Part shown: positions 23,446 to 37,100 of the stretch, in pieces
Layout: every line of letters starts with the position of its first letter
Position numbering within the stretch: position 1 is the stretch's first letter
Assembly (NCBI GenBank): GCA_032622095.1
Contig: CP136064.1
Coordinates: 134,613,129-134,677,128, forward strand
DNA from: Siphonodentalium dalli
Lineage: Eukaryota > Mollusca > Scaphopoda > Gadilida > Siphonodentaliidae
Direction of reading: 5' to 3'
DNA length: 64,000 nucleotides
Notes under the pieces: generated by a model
Told to the model about the DNA's origin: nothing
Databases searched by the model: none
What the model saw: the letters and a program-made list of their open reading frames with translations, nothing else
Position numbers and translations under genes: made by a program

Positions 23446-26230
23446 GGATAACGTTTGTTGAAGTTATCGCGCTAACGAGCTGAAAATTCTTGAAAAATGA
23501 CTAATTAAGGGCCATAACTCTATCAAATTTTATCGGACCTGGCCGGTTTTCGAACTCGACTGAGATATTCTTGGGAGACACCTATATACCAAATTTCAAT
23601 CAAATCGGATAACGTTTGTTGAAGTTATCGCGCTAACGAGCTGAACATTTGTGAAAAATGACTAATTAAGGGCCATAACTCTATCAAATTTTATCGGACC
23701 AGACTGGTTTTCGAACTCATCCGAGATATTCTTGGGAGACACCTATATACCAAATTTCAATCAAATTGGATAACGTTTGTTGAAGTTATCGCGCTAACGA
23801 GCTGAACATTTGTGAAAAATGACTAATTAAGGGCCATAACTCTATCAAATTTTATCGGACCTGGCCGGTTTTCGAACTCGACTGAGATATTCTTGGGAGA
23901 CACCTATATACCAAATTTCAATCAAATCGGATAACGTTTGTTGAAGTTATCGCGCTAACGAGCTGAACATTTGTGAAAAATGACTAATTAAGGGCCATAA
24001 CTCTATCAAATTTTATCGGACCAGACTGGTTTTCGAACTCATCCGAGATATTCTTGGGAGACACCTATATACCAAATTTCAATCAAATTGGATAACGTTT
24101 GTTGAAGTTATCGCGCTAACGAGCTGAACATTTGTGAAAAATGACTAATTAAGGGCCATAACTCTATCAAATTTTATCGGACCAGACTGGTTTTCGAACT
24201 CATCCGAGATATTCTTGGGAGACACCTATATACCAAATTTCAATCAAATCGGATAACGTTTGTTGAAGTTATCGCGCTAACGAGCTGAACATTTGTGAAA
24301 AATGACTAATTAAGGGCCATAACTCTATCAAATTTTATCGGACCAGACTGGTTTTCGAACTCATCCGAGATATTCTTGGGAGACACCTATATACCAAATT
24401 TCAATCAAATCGGATAACGTTTGTTGAAGTTATCGCGCTAACGAGCTGAAAATTCGTGAAAATGACTAATTAAGGGCCATAACTCTATAAAATTTTATCG
24501 GACCAGGCCGGTTTTCGAACTCATCCAAGATATTCTTGGGAGACACCTATATACCAAATTTCAATCAAATTGGATAACGTTTGTTGAAGTTATCGCGCTA
24601 ACGAGCTGAAAATTCGTGAAAAATGACTAATTAAGGGCCATAACTCTATCAAATTTTATCGGACGAGGCCGGTTTTCGAACTCAACCGAGATATTCTTGG
24701 GAGACACCTATATACCAAATTTCAATCAAATCGGATAACGTTTGTTGAAGTTATCGCGCTAACGAGCTGAACATTTGTGAAAAATGACTAATTAAGGGCC
24801 ATAACTCTATCAAATTTTATCGGACCAGACTGGTTTTCGAACTCATCCGAGATATTCTTGGGAGACACCTATATACCAAATTTCAATCAAATTGGATAAC
24901 GGTTGTTGAAGTTATCGCGCTAACGAGCTGAACATTTGTGAAAAATGACTAATTAAGGGCCATAACTCTATCAAATTTTATCGGACCTGGCCGGTTTTCG
25001 AACTCGACTGAGATATTCTTGGGAGACACCTATATACCAAATTTCAATCAAATCGGATAACGTTTGTTGAAGTTATCGCGCTAACGAGCTGAACATTTGT
25101 GAAAAATGACTAATTAAGGGCCATAACTCTATCAAATTTTATCGGACCAGACTGGTTTTCGAACTCATCCGAGATATTCTTGGGAGACACCTATATACCA
25201 AATTTCAATCAAATTGGATAACGTTTGTTGAAGTTATCGCGCTAACGAGCTGAACATTTGTGAAAAATGACTAATTAAGGGCCATAACTCTATCAAATTT
25301 TATCGGACGAGGCCGGTTTTCGAACTCATCCGAGATATTCTTGGGAGACACCTATATACCAAATTTCAATCAAATCGGATAACGTTTGTTGAAGTTATCG
25401 CGCTAACGAGCTGAAAATTCGTGAAAAATGACTAATTAAGGGCCATAACTCTATCAAATTTTATCGGACCTGGCCGGTTTTCGAACTCGACTGAGATATT
25501 CTTGGGAGACACCTATATACCAAATTTCAATCAAATCGGATAACGTTTGTTGAGTTATCGCGCTAACGACCTGAAAATTCGTGAAAAATGACTAATTAAG
25601 GGCCATAACTCTATCAAATTTTATCGGACGAGGCCGGTTTTCGAACTCATCCGAGATATTCTTGGGAGACACCTATATACCAAATTTCAATCAAATCGGA
25701 TAACGTTTGTTGAAGTTATCGCGCTAACGAGCTGAACATTTGTGAAAAATGACTAATTAAGGGCCATAACTCTATCAAATTTTATCGGACCAGACTGGTT
25801 TTCGAACTCATCCGAGATATTCTTGGGAGACACCTATATACCAAATTTCAATCAAATCGGATAACGTTTGTTGAAGTTATCGCGCTAACGAGCTGAAAAT
25901 TCGTGAAAATGACTAATTAAGGGCCATAACTCTATAAAATTTTATCGGACCAGGCCGGTTTTCGAACTCATCCAAGATATTCTTGGGAGACACCTATATA
26001 CCAAATTTCAATCAAATTGGATAACGTTTGTTGAAGTTATCGCGCTAACGAGCTGAAAATTCGTGAAAAATGACTAATTAAGGGCCATAGGCCCATAACT
26101 CTATCAAATTTTATCGGACGAGGCCGGTTTTCGAACTCAACCGAGATATTCTTGGGAGACACCTATATACCAAATTTCAATCAAATCGGATAACGTTTGT
26201 TGAAGTTATCGCGCTAACGAGCTGAAAATT
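23446..26230 (+). repeat. 161-bp satellite array, 17 full units plus a partial (family C)
   Basis: Each unit begins GGATAACGTTTGTTGAAGTT. Starts lie at 23446, 23607, 23768, 23929, 24090, 24251, 24412, 24572, 24733, 24894, 25055, 25216, 25377, 25538, 25698, 25859, 26019 and 26188 (partial). Spacing is 161 except for three 160-bp units (one-base deletions) and one 169-bp unit with an 8-bp duplication. Inside each unit are GCGCTAACGAGCTGAA, GGGCCATAACTCTATCAAAT, TTTTCGAACTC, GAGATATTCTTGGGAGACAC and ATACCAAATTTCAATCAAAT. Variant blocks (CCTGGCCGG, CCAGACTGG, CGAGGCCGG, CCAGGCCGG) define unit types. The array is followed by a CCCG microsatellite and a hairpin, as in pearl-type elements. Confidence 0.95.
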
Positions 26231-26348
26231 CAAAGGGCCATAACTCTGTAATAAATGTGCGGACGAACCCAATTTTTTGTCTGCAGCTTACGTGCATGGA
26301 TATGTACTCACACACCAAATAAACGGTTGAGTTATAAGCAAAACACGT

Positions 26349-26416
26349 CACCCGCCCGCCCGCCCGCCCACCGTCCCTCATCAAACTATAAGTCGAGTTT
26401 TGGAAAAAAACTCGAC
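26349..26416 (+). repeat. CCCG microsatellite and terminal hairpin of family C
   Basis: CCCGCCCGCCCGCCCGCCCA (26350s) is followed 20 bases later by a perfect 10-bp stem, GTCGAGTTTT facing AAAACTCGAC (26392-26416). The same order of tandem core, short GC-rich repeat and hairpin ends families A and B, which have different hairpin sequences. This probably marks the 3' end of the element carrying the 161-bp array. Confidence 0.8.
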
Positions 26417-26506
26417 TAATAAAAGAAATTAAGTAGATAAACATCATAGCCACTCAATTTATCTGCTTATTACATTGGAAGGTGAGACATACATTTAACA
26501 TATGTT

Positions 26507-26585
26507 TCTTTTTATTATTGTAATTTTTTTTGTCTCATATTATGTTTTTTTTTTATTATTGTAATTTTTTTTTGTCTATTACGTT
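26507..26585. repeat. AT-rich tandem duplication
   Basis: TTTTTATTATTGTAATTTTT followed by TTTGTCT occurs twice, about 47 bases apart. Confidence 0.7.
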
Positions 26586-26663
26586 TGTTAAAAATTCATG
26601 GGATTTTATGCTATAAGCTGATCATTGGAAAATACAATGTCTGTAAACAGTGTCAGTGGAAAT

Positions 26664-27045
26664 ATATCAGGTCAATGGAGCGATTAGGAATATGGAAAGT
26701 TGAAAAGTCTTAAGTAATACTAGATGTCAACATGAATAGATATAAAGTAAAATCCAAGATGGCGACTGGAGGCCATCTTTTCCAATGAAATTAAAAAAAA
26801 CTTTAAAGCTCCCATCTATAGTTGTCAGCCCGAAGATCAATAGGAAGTTTGGTGATGATAGGATGAGGGATGTGGCCTGTATTATAAAGTGTGCTAAAGG
26901 ATTTAGTCGTGCAAAGAGTAAAATCCAAGATGGCTGCCAGTGGCCATGTTTTAAAAAAATGAAATTCGGAAGCAATAGATGACTCCCATCTTGTGGTTAT
27001 CCCGAAGATCCATGTGAAGTTTAGTGACAATCATGTAGCAGGTAT
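26664..27045 (+). repeat. Family F (diverged relative of B), two units
   Basis: Begins like family B (GTCAATGGAGCGATTAGGAA). Core units carry GGCCAT at 26772 and 26943. The kernel is AGGAAGTTTGGTGATGAT or TGTGAAGTTTAGTGACAATC instead of AAATTTCATGATGATC. It is closest to 63080-63420. No hairpin end seen. Confidence 0.65.
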
Positions 27046-28980
27046 AAAATACATACATTATACTAATTAATGTTTACTATAACCCTTATAAAAACACTCT
27101 GGTATTCTGCCAGGGTGATTGGAACCAGGTAATTTTACTCTGGTAACATTCATCTAGTTACTGGTCATCAAAGTATACACACATAAGTAGACCCACCCAT
27201 GTAGTTTTACTCTAGTAAAATGTTCCCACTCACAGGTATTTACTGGCATGTAAGTATGCATGTGGGATTCTACTACAGTATTATATTCTACCAGAGTAAT
27301 TCTACCAGGGTAATTTACCTCCATATTATGGTAAAGTTACCATGGTAGTGCTGAGGTGCGCTTTCAAAAGCTTTAACATTTGAGATAACAGATTGTAGGC
27401 TATATGAATCACACATGTGATTACATAAGGTGTTAAACTCTTCTGGATTTAGCCTACTTATTTAAAAGAATATTCTTGTATGTCCCATTCTGTTCACTTT
27501 TGAGTATGAATTATTTCCACTGATTAACAAACAAAATATGATTTTATTCTCACAAAAGAGACAGAATGCACATCAGCTGAAAAATGTGCTATTGTAAAAT
27601 TACACTTCAATGACCACTCCATTTATACATCCCACCCATGACCATATAGCCACGCCTTGTATAACTATTCAGATAATTCATGATCATATAATAACTCCCT
27701 GTATACATATTCACCTCACATGACAACCCAGTCACTCCCTGGCTGCCATTTTGACATACACTATGTATTAAGTTGTTCCATTTTGGTGCTAATGGGCAAG
27801 GTTAGCCACATAATATGGCCCCTCTCAGTTCCGTTTCGACGTTCTGCCAATTTCCGTTAAAAAATATGCCAGAATCACAAAATAGGTTTGACAAAATTTC
27901 ATACTGCATCATTTAAATGAATCTGTCATGCCTCAGAAGGTAATGGGACAACCAGAATAAAACATTTAGTAATCAGTGGATTAAGTAACATGGTTAATAA
28001 CCAAATGAGTCACAATTTGCTACCTTTTCAAAACAGCAGATAATCATGTTCGGGATAAAAGTGAAAAATCAACTACTTTTTTTTACCAAATTCGGTTGTC
28101 ATTTTGCAAGCAATCTTGAATAATTTTGTCTAAAAACACATCAGTCTGGCGCAATTAAACAATAAACACCATTGATATCAAAGATAGTTTCATTTTACTT
28201 GAAAAAATGGTCCAAACATGAAAAGTAAATTTTTGCTGATATTGATGTGAACTTTGTGATATTTCTGGTAATGTCAGTGGTTATAATAGTAACAATTAAC
28301 CGAAATGCATCATAAATGTTAGTATTCAATGTATATAAGACAGAATGACCCCAATTGTATTCACCAACCACAACTTGTAAGCGATTACTTTGCATGATGG
28401 GGCAAAAAATTTCATATTCCATATTTTGGCTGCCATTTTGAGCCAAAGTGACAATTGTGGTTCCATTGTGTTGGAATACTCATTAGTAATGGTATGCCTC
28501 ACTTACATTGCACATATCTTGTCATTTCTTGTTGAAATATGACTATAATCTCCCAATGGTGACTTTTGGTGAAATTTTATACCGCGTTCTATAATATCAA
28601 TTTTTTTAGGGATTGGAAAGGGCTGGTACCCCATGAATGTCATATTTAATTGGTCTGATGATCAACAGTTGACATGCACAATACAAAATAAAGTCACAAT
28701 TCTGAACCAGTAAATATTAGTTAAAAAACCTTATATTTTCCACTTCCGGCTGCCATTTTTGTGGCCATCTTGGATGTGGAGTTCCATTTTCATCCACAAA
28801 AAAGCAGAATCTAGGCCCATTTGGAACATTAATTGGAATGCTCTATTCTTCACTGGCTGGGACGCTCAGGTTATTAATAGAATGTCGGTTAATACAAGTT
28901 CAACAATTAAGCCTATGGCTGTTTGTTGAACTTATATTAGCTAAACATTCCTACAAATGTATCAATGGGAATCAAGTAAC
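27046..28980. other. Unassigned; short TTACTCTGGTAA-like repeats at 27090-27360
   Basis: Between 27090 and 27360 variants of TTTTACTCTGGTAA, TACCAGAGTAATTC and ACCAGGGTAATTTACC recur about eight times in both orientations. The rest (27370-28980) has scattered GGCTGCCATTTTG phrases (27740s, 28431, 28748) but no unit I can define and no gene. Confidence 0.45.
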
Positions 28981-28989
28981 TACAGTATA

Positions 28990-30075
28990 AGGCCCGTGGT
29001 TTTTTACATGTCTACGGAAGACCACGCGCGATTTTTCCGTGGTTTTTCCGTGTTCAAAATCTGAACTCGCTAAGAACACGGTCTGGGTAAACGTGTTCAA
29101 TCGTGTTCCGATTATGAACACGCTCTGATCACGTTTGAACACGCTCTGATCACGTTTGAACACGGAACGTCCACGCTATGATCACGGTACGACGAACGGG
29201 TGACCACGGCCAAATGATCACGTTTGAACACGGAACATCCACGCTATGACCACTGGTGACCACGGCCATAACACAGGTGACCGCGACATGAACACGGAGG
29301 AACATGGCTGAACACGGAGCCATCGCTAGCGGCCATCGCTTGGCACGCCGCGGTGGCGGAGCTCGCGGTGTGAGTTACGTAATTAGTTATCACCTCCCTA
29401 GTCCAAAATATATTCTCGAAATTTCTGCTCAAATTAACAAATGAGCAGCACCATTTTATTTAACGGAAATTTCATCGAAATTCAACCCGTCGATTGTGAA
29501 AATTGGCCCAGAAAAAGTAAAGATACCAATATAGCGCGATTACTCAGAAAAATAAATTATATATGGGAGTGGGAATTGTACCGATACACATGCATTATTT
29601 CAAGCAGGGTGCTAACTTAATACTAAATAACTCGAATATTTTGACAGGAACATATGACTATATATATTTATTGAATTTTATAGATTTACATCTTCTGATC
29701 GAAAATATCTTGACGGGACCTTTGATAAATGTTCAATTTAGTTTCAATTAAGAATGGTTCTGGTATCAATGTCCGTTTAGTTTTAAACAAACCTTGATCA
29801 CGTTTGAATACGGAACATCCACGCTATGACCACGGGTGACGACGGCCATAACACAGGTGACCGCGACATGAACACGGATGAACACGGGGGAACACGGAGG
29901 AACATGGCTGAACACGGAGGCATCGCTGGCGGCCGGGGCTTGGCACGCCGCGGTGGCGGAGCTCGCGGTGTGCGTTACGTAATTAATTATCACCTCCCTA
30001 TATATAGTCCAAAATATATTCTCGAATCTGAACACGCTCTGATCGCGTTTGAACACGCTCTGATCACGTTTGAAA
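28990..30075. repeat. Left subterminal GAACACG/GACCACG repeats, duplicated block
   Basis: The heptamer GAACACG and its relatives GACCACG, GATCACG and GTTCAAACGTG recur dozens of times. A block of about 230 bp with GGTGACCACGGCCATAACAC, CCGCGACATGAACACGG, GGCACGCCGCGGTGGCGGAG and GTTACGTAATTA occurs at about 29230-29410 and again at 29800-30020. The open frame at 29826-30107 (Gly/His/Asn-rich) is a by-product of this repeat. Confidence 0.85.
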
Positions 30076-30324
30076 CATCGGGAAATATCAATGATAAACC
30101 AATCTAGATTTATTTACCATTTTAATTAATCTTTTACAAAAAAAAGTGCAAGATAATTTACAATATTTAGTGAAAAAAAAAGCAAGATTTCTCCATGTAA
30201 ATATCAAGATTTCTCCATGTAAATTTCATCAATGATTATGTCTCGAAAACAAAATCATCAAAAAAGACATACCTAGAACAGGAACGATGCAACAATTATA
30301 TATATTGCTTGTAAAATAATTACC

Positions 30325-31370
30325 CGCAATAAACATTCTGTGTTCAAACTTTATACTCAAATATTTCTATAGTGGGGTCGATACCCCTCGTTAGTAATTT
30401 GATTTATATGACATGTTACTGATGTCCAATCATAAATTTGGTATTGCTAAATCGGCAAATAACTCATCTTTCACTATGCAAAAATTTTCCGTTAAAAATG
30501 TTTTTAGTAATCTCACAAAATGTCCCGGAACACAGCCCGTAATAAACATTATCCGTTCAAACTGTATATTCAAATATTTTTAGTGGGGTCGATACCCCTT
30601 GGTAGTAATTTAATTTTTATGACATGTTCCCAACGTCGGAACATAATAAATTTGGTACTGCTAAATCGGCAAATAACTCATCTTTCACCATGCAAAATTT
30701 TTCCGTTAAAAATGTTTTTAGTAATCTCACAAAATGTACCGGAACACAGCCCGTAATAAACATTATCCGTTCAAACTGTATATTCAAATATTTCTAGTGG
30801 GGTCGATACCCCTTGGTAGTAATTTAATTTGTATGACATGTTCCCGACGTCGGATCATTTTAAATTTGGTACTGCTAAATCGGCAAATGACGCATCTTGC
30901 ACCATGCAAACATTTTCCGTTAAAAATGTTTATAGTAATCTCACAAAATGTTCCCGAACACAGCCCGAAAAAGCGCCGACCGCTGCCCATAAAATAAACA
31001 TTCTCCGTTCAAACTTTATACTCAAATATTTATAGTGGGGTCGATACCCCTCGGTAGTAATTTGATTTATATGACATGTTCCCGAAGTCCAATCGTCATA
31101 AATTTGGTATTGCTAAATCGGCAAATGACGCATCTTGCAGCATGCAGAAATTTTCAGTTGAAAATGTTTATAGTAATCTCACAAAATGTTCCCGAACACA
31201 GCCCGAAAAAGCGCGCCGACCGCTACCCGTAATAAACATTCTCCGTTCAAACAAAGTAATTTGATTTATATGACATGTTCCCGACGGCTGATCGTAACCA
31301 ATTTGGTATTGCTATATCGGCAAATGACTCATCTCATCTTGCAGCATGTAAAATTTTTCCGTTAAAACGG
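30325..31370 (+). repeat. Tandem array, ~213-244 bp unit, five copies
   Basis: Units start near AATAAACATTNTCCGTTCAA at about 30328, 30541, 30755, 30990 and 31231. Each carries TAGTGGGGTCGATACCCCT (missing in the last), ATGACATGTTCCC, AAATTTGGTAYTGCTAAATC and TTTTCCGTTAAAAATG. Later units gain an ACAGCCCGAAAAAGCGC insertion. The short open frames that repeat here are array by-products. Confidence 0.9.
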
Positions 31371-32228
31371 CCGATGCTGATACTTACATATCCATACACA
31401 ATTACCGGCCAACACCTTGAAAATACAGTCTCTGCACATGCAGCAAAAATATGAAGGACAAATAATTGCCGCCATTGATACACGACAATTATCAGGACAA
31501 TACACGTGAAAAGAAAAGCGTCAATTCAACAGGATAGTATTATCATATTAGAAAACGCTCTTTATTACATCGTCTTCACACATTTCTGAAAACGAAAGCA
31601 TGAACCTAGAACAGAAATAACACTAACATATACATTTTGCTCTCCTGGAAAAAACATACTACATGCATAACTTTTCCATATCTGTGATGGTGTTATTAAA
31701 GATATATTTTAACGTTATATCTACTCAGTATATCTCATTTAAATTCAGGCATTCTATAGTCACAAAAATAAAACGAACAACAACCTGTGTATTTGTACTG
31801 TCCGTCTACAGTATCGAGATACTTAATCCCGCTATGTAATCGATGGCAATGAACAAACCATGCATTATCGAGACAGACATCTAACTACTCGTTATGTAAT
31901 TATGACAATTACCAGCCTATTGTTTGGCGGTCTCTTTGTAGATTGGGTCCCTTTTTGCTTGGATGAATTTTAATCAGTACAACGACGATGTGACTTTTTC
32001 TGCTATAATAATAACACGAAAACAAAACCCCGACCAAAAAGAGTCCATAACAACTTATGGATACAATATTTTCACTTTGTTTTTCAGTCTTGCATATTTA
32101 AGAAAATTCATTGGCACGGGTTTTCGCAAATAATATTTTAAAATATATAAAAAGATAAATTCACCAAGATTTTTTGGTCATAAATATTGCATTTAACGTA
32201 TCATAATAATTGCATATTATGGTACTAT
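31371..32228. other. Unassigned sequence inside the composite element
   Basis: No repeat unit, domain or gene recognised. Confidence 0.4.
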
Positions 32229-34117
32229 GACAAACGTGACACTTGTCCGAAAATATGACGTAAAACTCAGAATATTCAGAACTAAACTATACATCGGTGT
32301 ACCCGGGGGTTTCAAACCGCACTTAAGATTTGCTCTGTTTTTCAGTAGAATTGAAGTGCAAATGACGCCGGTTCGAATGCATTTGCCATGGTGATATACC
32401 CCACGACATATACATGTCGACAGAACTCGCAATCGACACATGTAAGGAGCGTATTTCTTGTCCGCAACTAAGGTGGTTTTCGAACCATATACTCGCGATT
32501 CTGTTGCAAACTATATTGGGCTGAATATCTCCAAATTCACGTCCTTAGCCATATATAAACGGTAATCGTGTTATCCCACCCTGTATATACGAGCGAAGGT
32601 AACCATGCTCCTTGTACATCCATCTTTTCGATTTTATGTTTAATTTTAAATTAAATTTGAATAAATTTAAACTTAAAAAAACGAGATATCATTTAAATAT
32701 TTGTTCAATAATATCACCTGGTCATAACAGTGTCGACACTCCATACGTGCATGAGCACACTCAATTCTATCAGATTGATGAAACACAGAACATTCACATC
32801 AAGTCTACCCGGGGGTTTCAAACCGCACCTACGTTTTGCTGTGTTTATCGGTAGAATAAAAGCGCACATGACGCCGGTTCGAATCGCTATGTAATGGTGA
32901 TACACACCACGACATATATATGTCGACAACCCGCCGTTTGTTCGTTTTGGACAAACGTGACACTTGTCCGAAAATAAGACGTAAAACTCAGAATATTCAG
33001 AACTAAACTATACATCGGTGTACCCGGGGGTTTCAAACCGCACTTAAGATTTGCTCTGTTTTTCAGTAGAATTGAAGTGCAAATGACGCCGGTTCGAATG
33101 CATTTGCCATGGTGATATACCCCACGACATATACATGTCGACAGAACCCGCAATCGACACATATGAGGAGCGTAGTTCTTGTCCGCAACTAAGGTGGTTT
33201 TCGAACCATACTCGCGATTCTGTTGCAAACTATATTGGGCTGAATATCTCCAAATTCACGTCCTTAGCCATATATAAACGGTAATCGTATTATCCCACCC
33301 TGTATATACGAGCGAAGGTAACCATGCTCCTTGTACATCCATCTTTTCGATTGTATGTTTAATTTTAAATTAAATTTGAATAAATTAAAAATTAAAAAAA
33401 CGAGATATCATTTAAATATTTGTTCAATAATATCACCTGGTCATAACAGTGTCGACACTCCATACGTGAGCACACTCAATTCGATCACATTGATGAATTC
33501 TTAGTGTAAAACACTCACATCAAGTCTATACCCGGGGGTTTCAAACCGCACCTACGTTTTGCTGAGTTTATCGGTAGAATAAAAGCGCACGTGACGCTGG
33601 TTCGAATCGCTATGTAATGGTGATACACCCCACGACATATATATGTCGACAACCCGCCGTTTGTTCGTTTTGGACAAACGTGACACTTGTCCGAAAATAA
33701 GACGTAAAACTCAGAATATTCAGAACTAAACTATACATCGGTGTACCCGGGGGTTTCAAACCGCACTTAAGATTTGCTCTGTTTTTCAGTAGAATTGAAG
33801 TGCAAATGACGCCGGTTCGAATGCATTTGCCATGGTGATATACACCACGACATATACATGTCGACAGAACTCGCAATCGACACATGTGAGGAGCGTAGTT
33901 CTTGTCCGCAACTAAGGTGGTTTTCGAACCATAGTCGCGATTCTGTTGCAAACTATATTGGGCTGAATATCTCCAAATTCACGACCTTAGCCATATATAA
34001 ACGGTAATCGTGTTATCCCACCCTGTATATACTAGCGAAGGTAACCATGCTCCTTGTACATCCATCTTTTCGATTTTATGTTTAATTTAAAATTAAATTT
34101 GAATAAATTTAAAATAA
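32229..34117 (+). repeat. ~722-bp tandem array with two half-units (506 + 215 bp)
   Basis: The phrase CCCGGGGGTTTCAAACCGCA starts at 32302, 32808, 33023, 33531 and 33746, spacing 506, 215, 508 and 215. It is followed by GACGCCGGTTCGAAT and ACGACATATAYATGTCGACA. Larger repeats of GACAAACGTGACACTTGTCC lie at about 32229, 32953 and 33671. The third unit is split at 34118 by a family A element and resumes at 37578. GGTTCGAATC resembles a tRNA B box, but no cloverleaf was found. Confidence 0.9.
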
Positions 34118-37100
34118 AACGAGAGGCCGATCACGATCGGCAGATGTTTAACCCATACCTTGGCGATACCGATTAGCTATAACTGATAATTGGTCAAAGA
34201 TATGATCACAGTGATACACATATCAGTACCTAACTTAAAATCAAAAGCTCAAATTATTTGTCTTAAGAAGAGGTTAAGGTAATTGGGGTGGGGAGGAGTC
34301 GTTTTAAATCTCATAACTCTGTCCCTATTCAACCAATGACCTCTCATTGTGAGATCCAATTGTTTAGCCATTAATCAATTTGACAGATAGGACAAACAAT
34401 TATCCAGCCAGCAGGTTCATCTTTACCTTCATACAACCACCCCCTAGAGCTATGTAACATATGTCACCACTCAATTAATAACAGATTTCACTTGGAATGA
34501 CATCTATTAAAGGTATTCGCATGTGCTCTGGATATTGGATGTTCACATGGCAATTTATTGATATCATTATATTACATGCAACTATTTTTTTTTTTTAACT
34601 CAATAATTTTTTTTATTATTATAAAAGTTTTTAAATATTTTTTATGTTAAATCGAGCGAGGAAATTCAATCTAAACAAATATGAAAAATCAAAATTTTAA
34701 ATTTAAAAAAAAGAAAGAAGGGTCATAACTGCTTTAAGATAAATCGGATCGAACTCATATTCACTCGAACTGTATTTTGGGATGAGAAACCTATACACAA
34801 AATTTGGTTCCGATCAAATAGAAAATGTTAGAGATATCACATTATGCCTAAAGTGTCTAAGAACTGACAGACAGACAGATAGAGACGGACGGACAGACGA
34901 GTGGTCAATCTGGACATTGACACTATGTGTACCATACTATGGTATAGGTACACATAAACAGTTTTATCTCATGCAGAGTACAGGAAAAATACATCAAACT
35001 GGTGTGCCCCTTTAATATTTCAATTCACATTTGTAAACAATTGAAATCAATGTCGAAAAAGCTTTTGATTAATATATAGATAAAACAAACTAGACCTACA
35101 GTTCTAAGAGTGTTATGAACAATTATTTTGTTCCCATAGACTGATACAGAGCTCTCGTTTTTTAAAGTTTGAAAACCAAAGTTGTCTTCCCATGCAACCA
35201 ACAAAATTCCAATGGTAATGGTTTTAAACAATGAAACCAGATTATGCCTTTAAGGTGAAATTTAAATAACCATGAATATAAAATATAAACATTCCACCTA
35301 TGATATGGCCAGAGATACTTATAGAGTATAAAGTATATCTGATATAGCCAACACAACTCCTAGCAGTTAATTAACTCAATACCAGTACAAGAGAGAGAGA
35401 ACTTCATGGCATTGTAACTGGATAGTATCTCTTGTCTCCATAGCATTGTGAAACTGATTTATTAGATATTATCTAGACAGTGCCACCTGTGTATCTTTGA
35501 TATATTTTAGCGATGAATAAAATAATCAAAGGGCCATAACTCCAGTAAATAGTACCGGATCAAACCCATATTCGAACTCGATCTGTATTTTGAGTTGAGA
35601 AACTCACATACAAAATTTGGTTCCTATCAGTTGAAAACTTGTTGAATTATCGAAGCATTCATGAATTCTATGTCAAAGGGCCATAACTCCATTAAAAAAC
35701 CCATATTCGAACTCGATATGTATTTTGAGTTGAGCAACTCACATACCAAATTTGGTTATGGTCAGATAATTTCTTTTTGAGTTATGGCAGCATGCATAAA
35801 TTCTAAGTTGAAACATAGCAGCTCTATTACAATTACCAACAGGACATTCATTGCCATTTTATATTGGTCTATATATTTATAAAATAGAAACTCATAAAAA
35901 TTATGCAATCTTCATCATAAATTTTTTTTTGGAACATGAACATATTTGGGCATACCTCCCGCAAAAATCTCACGGATTGACATTTTCAAAACTTAACAGG
36001 TCTGGTATAGACCTTGATATTAAATATGATTGATAATGGTTGGATATAAAATATTTTAACACAGAATTATCAGATAACTAAAGGAGAGATATGAGAAGGG
36101 TCAAATTGAAAATATTAGAGTCATAACATTGGATTGCGTACAGTATACATGTACCTATGGTTAATTTTATTCTAAGCTGATCATTGGAAAGATACAATGT
36201 CTGTAACAGCAGAAATATTCAAGAATACCAGAACCATTATTATTATCCTGCAGCCCAAATGCAATAGAGGGAATTTCAAACCAAGATATTTCCTCAAATG
36301 ATGAATATTCAATTGGTGGCTTATAGAAATTCTTAGTGAACCTGGCCCAAGGCGAAAGAGATAATTTAAAATCTGCCTATCAGATATCATGTGTCTATGG
36401 AATAGGTTAATTTTAATCATGAAATACATGCAAGTGAAAAGTGGATCACAATCAACCTGGACATAGAATAGGAGAATGAACATATAATGTGTGGAGAGGG
36501 TTAATCATTTCCAATGACATCATATGATGGAACTAATGTGTGGATTAATTTTTTTCTCAAGATAAGACAACAGTGTCTCTGTAAACAACAATTCTCTAAA
36601 CAGCCATGCTCCAGAACATCCTTCAGATGGACAATGGACTATTTGTATTAATGCCACCAACATGTTTCAACAGGTTGGGTTAAATTACTATTGCACACAA
36701 ACTGGAGTAAATTATCATCAATCACTGTCAGCCTCTGGGAGCAGCAGTGGTTTGGCAAAGAGTATCCAGTGTCATTTTCTGATTCCAATAATGCAGAAGA
36801 TTACTGTGTAAAGTTGTTTGTCTTAAATTCTCACAGGGCATATACAATAGGTAGTAAATTACTTGAATTATAAAGGGCCATAACTCTGTTAAAATATACC
36901 GGATCAAACTCAAATTCGAACCTGATCTGTATTTCGGGGTGAGGACCACATGTACCAATTTTGGTGTAGATCAGATGAAAAATGTTTTGAGTCATAGCAG
37001 CTTGCATGAGTACTAAGTAAACATAAGAGTGAAAAGGGTTAACAAAACGATACCAAAATCGATACAGATAAAGAACGTGCTAACAAAGACCTAGGTAAGA

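Noticed and set aside
23446-26230. CRISPR array
   Set aside because: Units are 161 bp and repeated throughout, with no short repeat plus unique spacers, and the DNA is eukaryotic.
29826-30107. Open frame with Gly/His/Asn-rich repeats as a possible structural protein
   Set aside because: It is the direct translation of the GAACACG/GACCACG heptamer repeat; the related copy at 29230 does not keep the frame.
30520-31264. Series of similar open frames as a gene family
   Set aside because: They recur with the ~213-bp tandem unit and have no known domain; similarity reflects the array.
32870-33620. tRNA or SINE B box (GGTTCGAATC)
   Set aside because: No matching A box at the right distance and no cloverleaf; the motif is part of the tandem unit.
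32887-33951. Two nearly identical 113-residue minus-strand frames
   Set aside because: They are the same part of the 722-bp tandem unit; no domain and the other half-unit breaks the frame.
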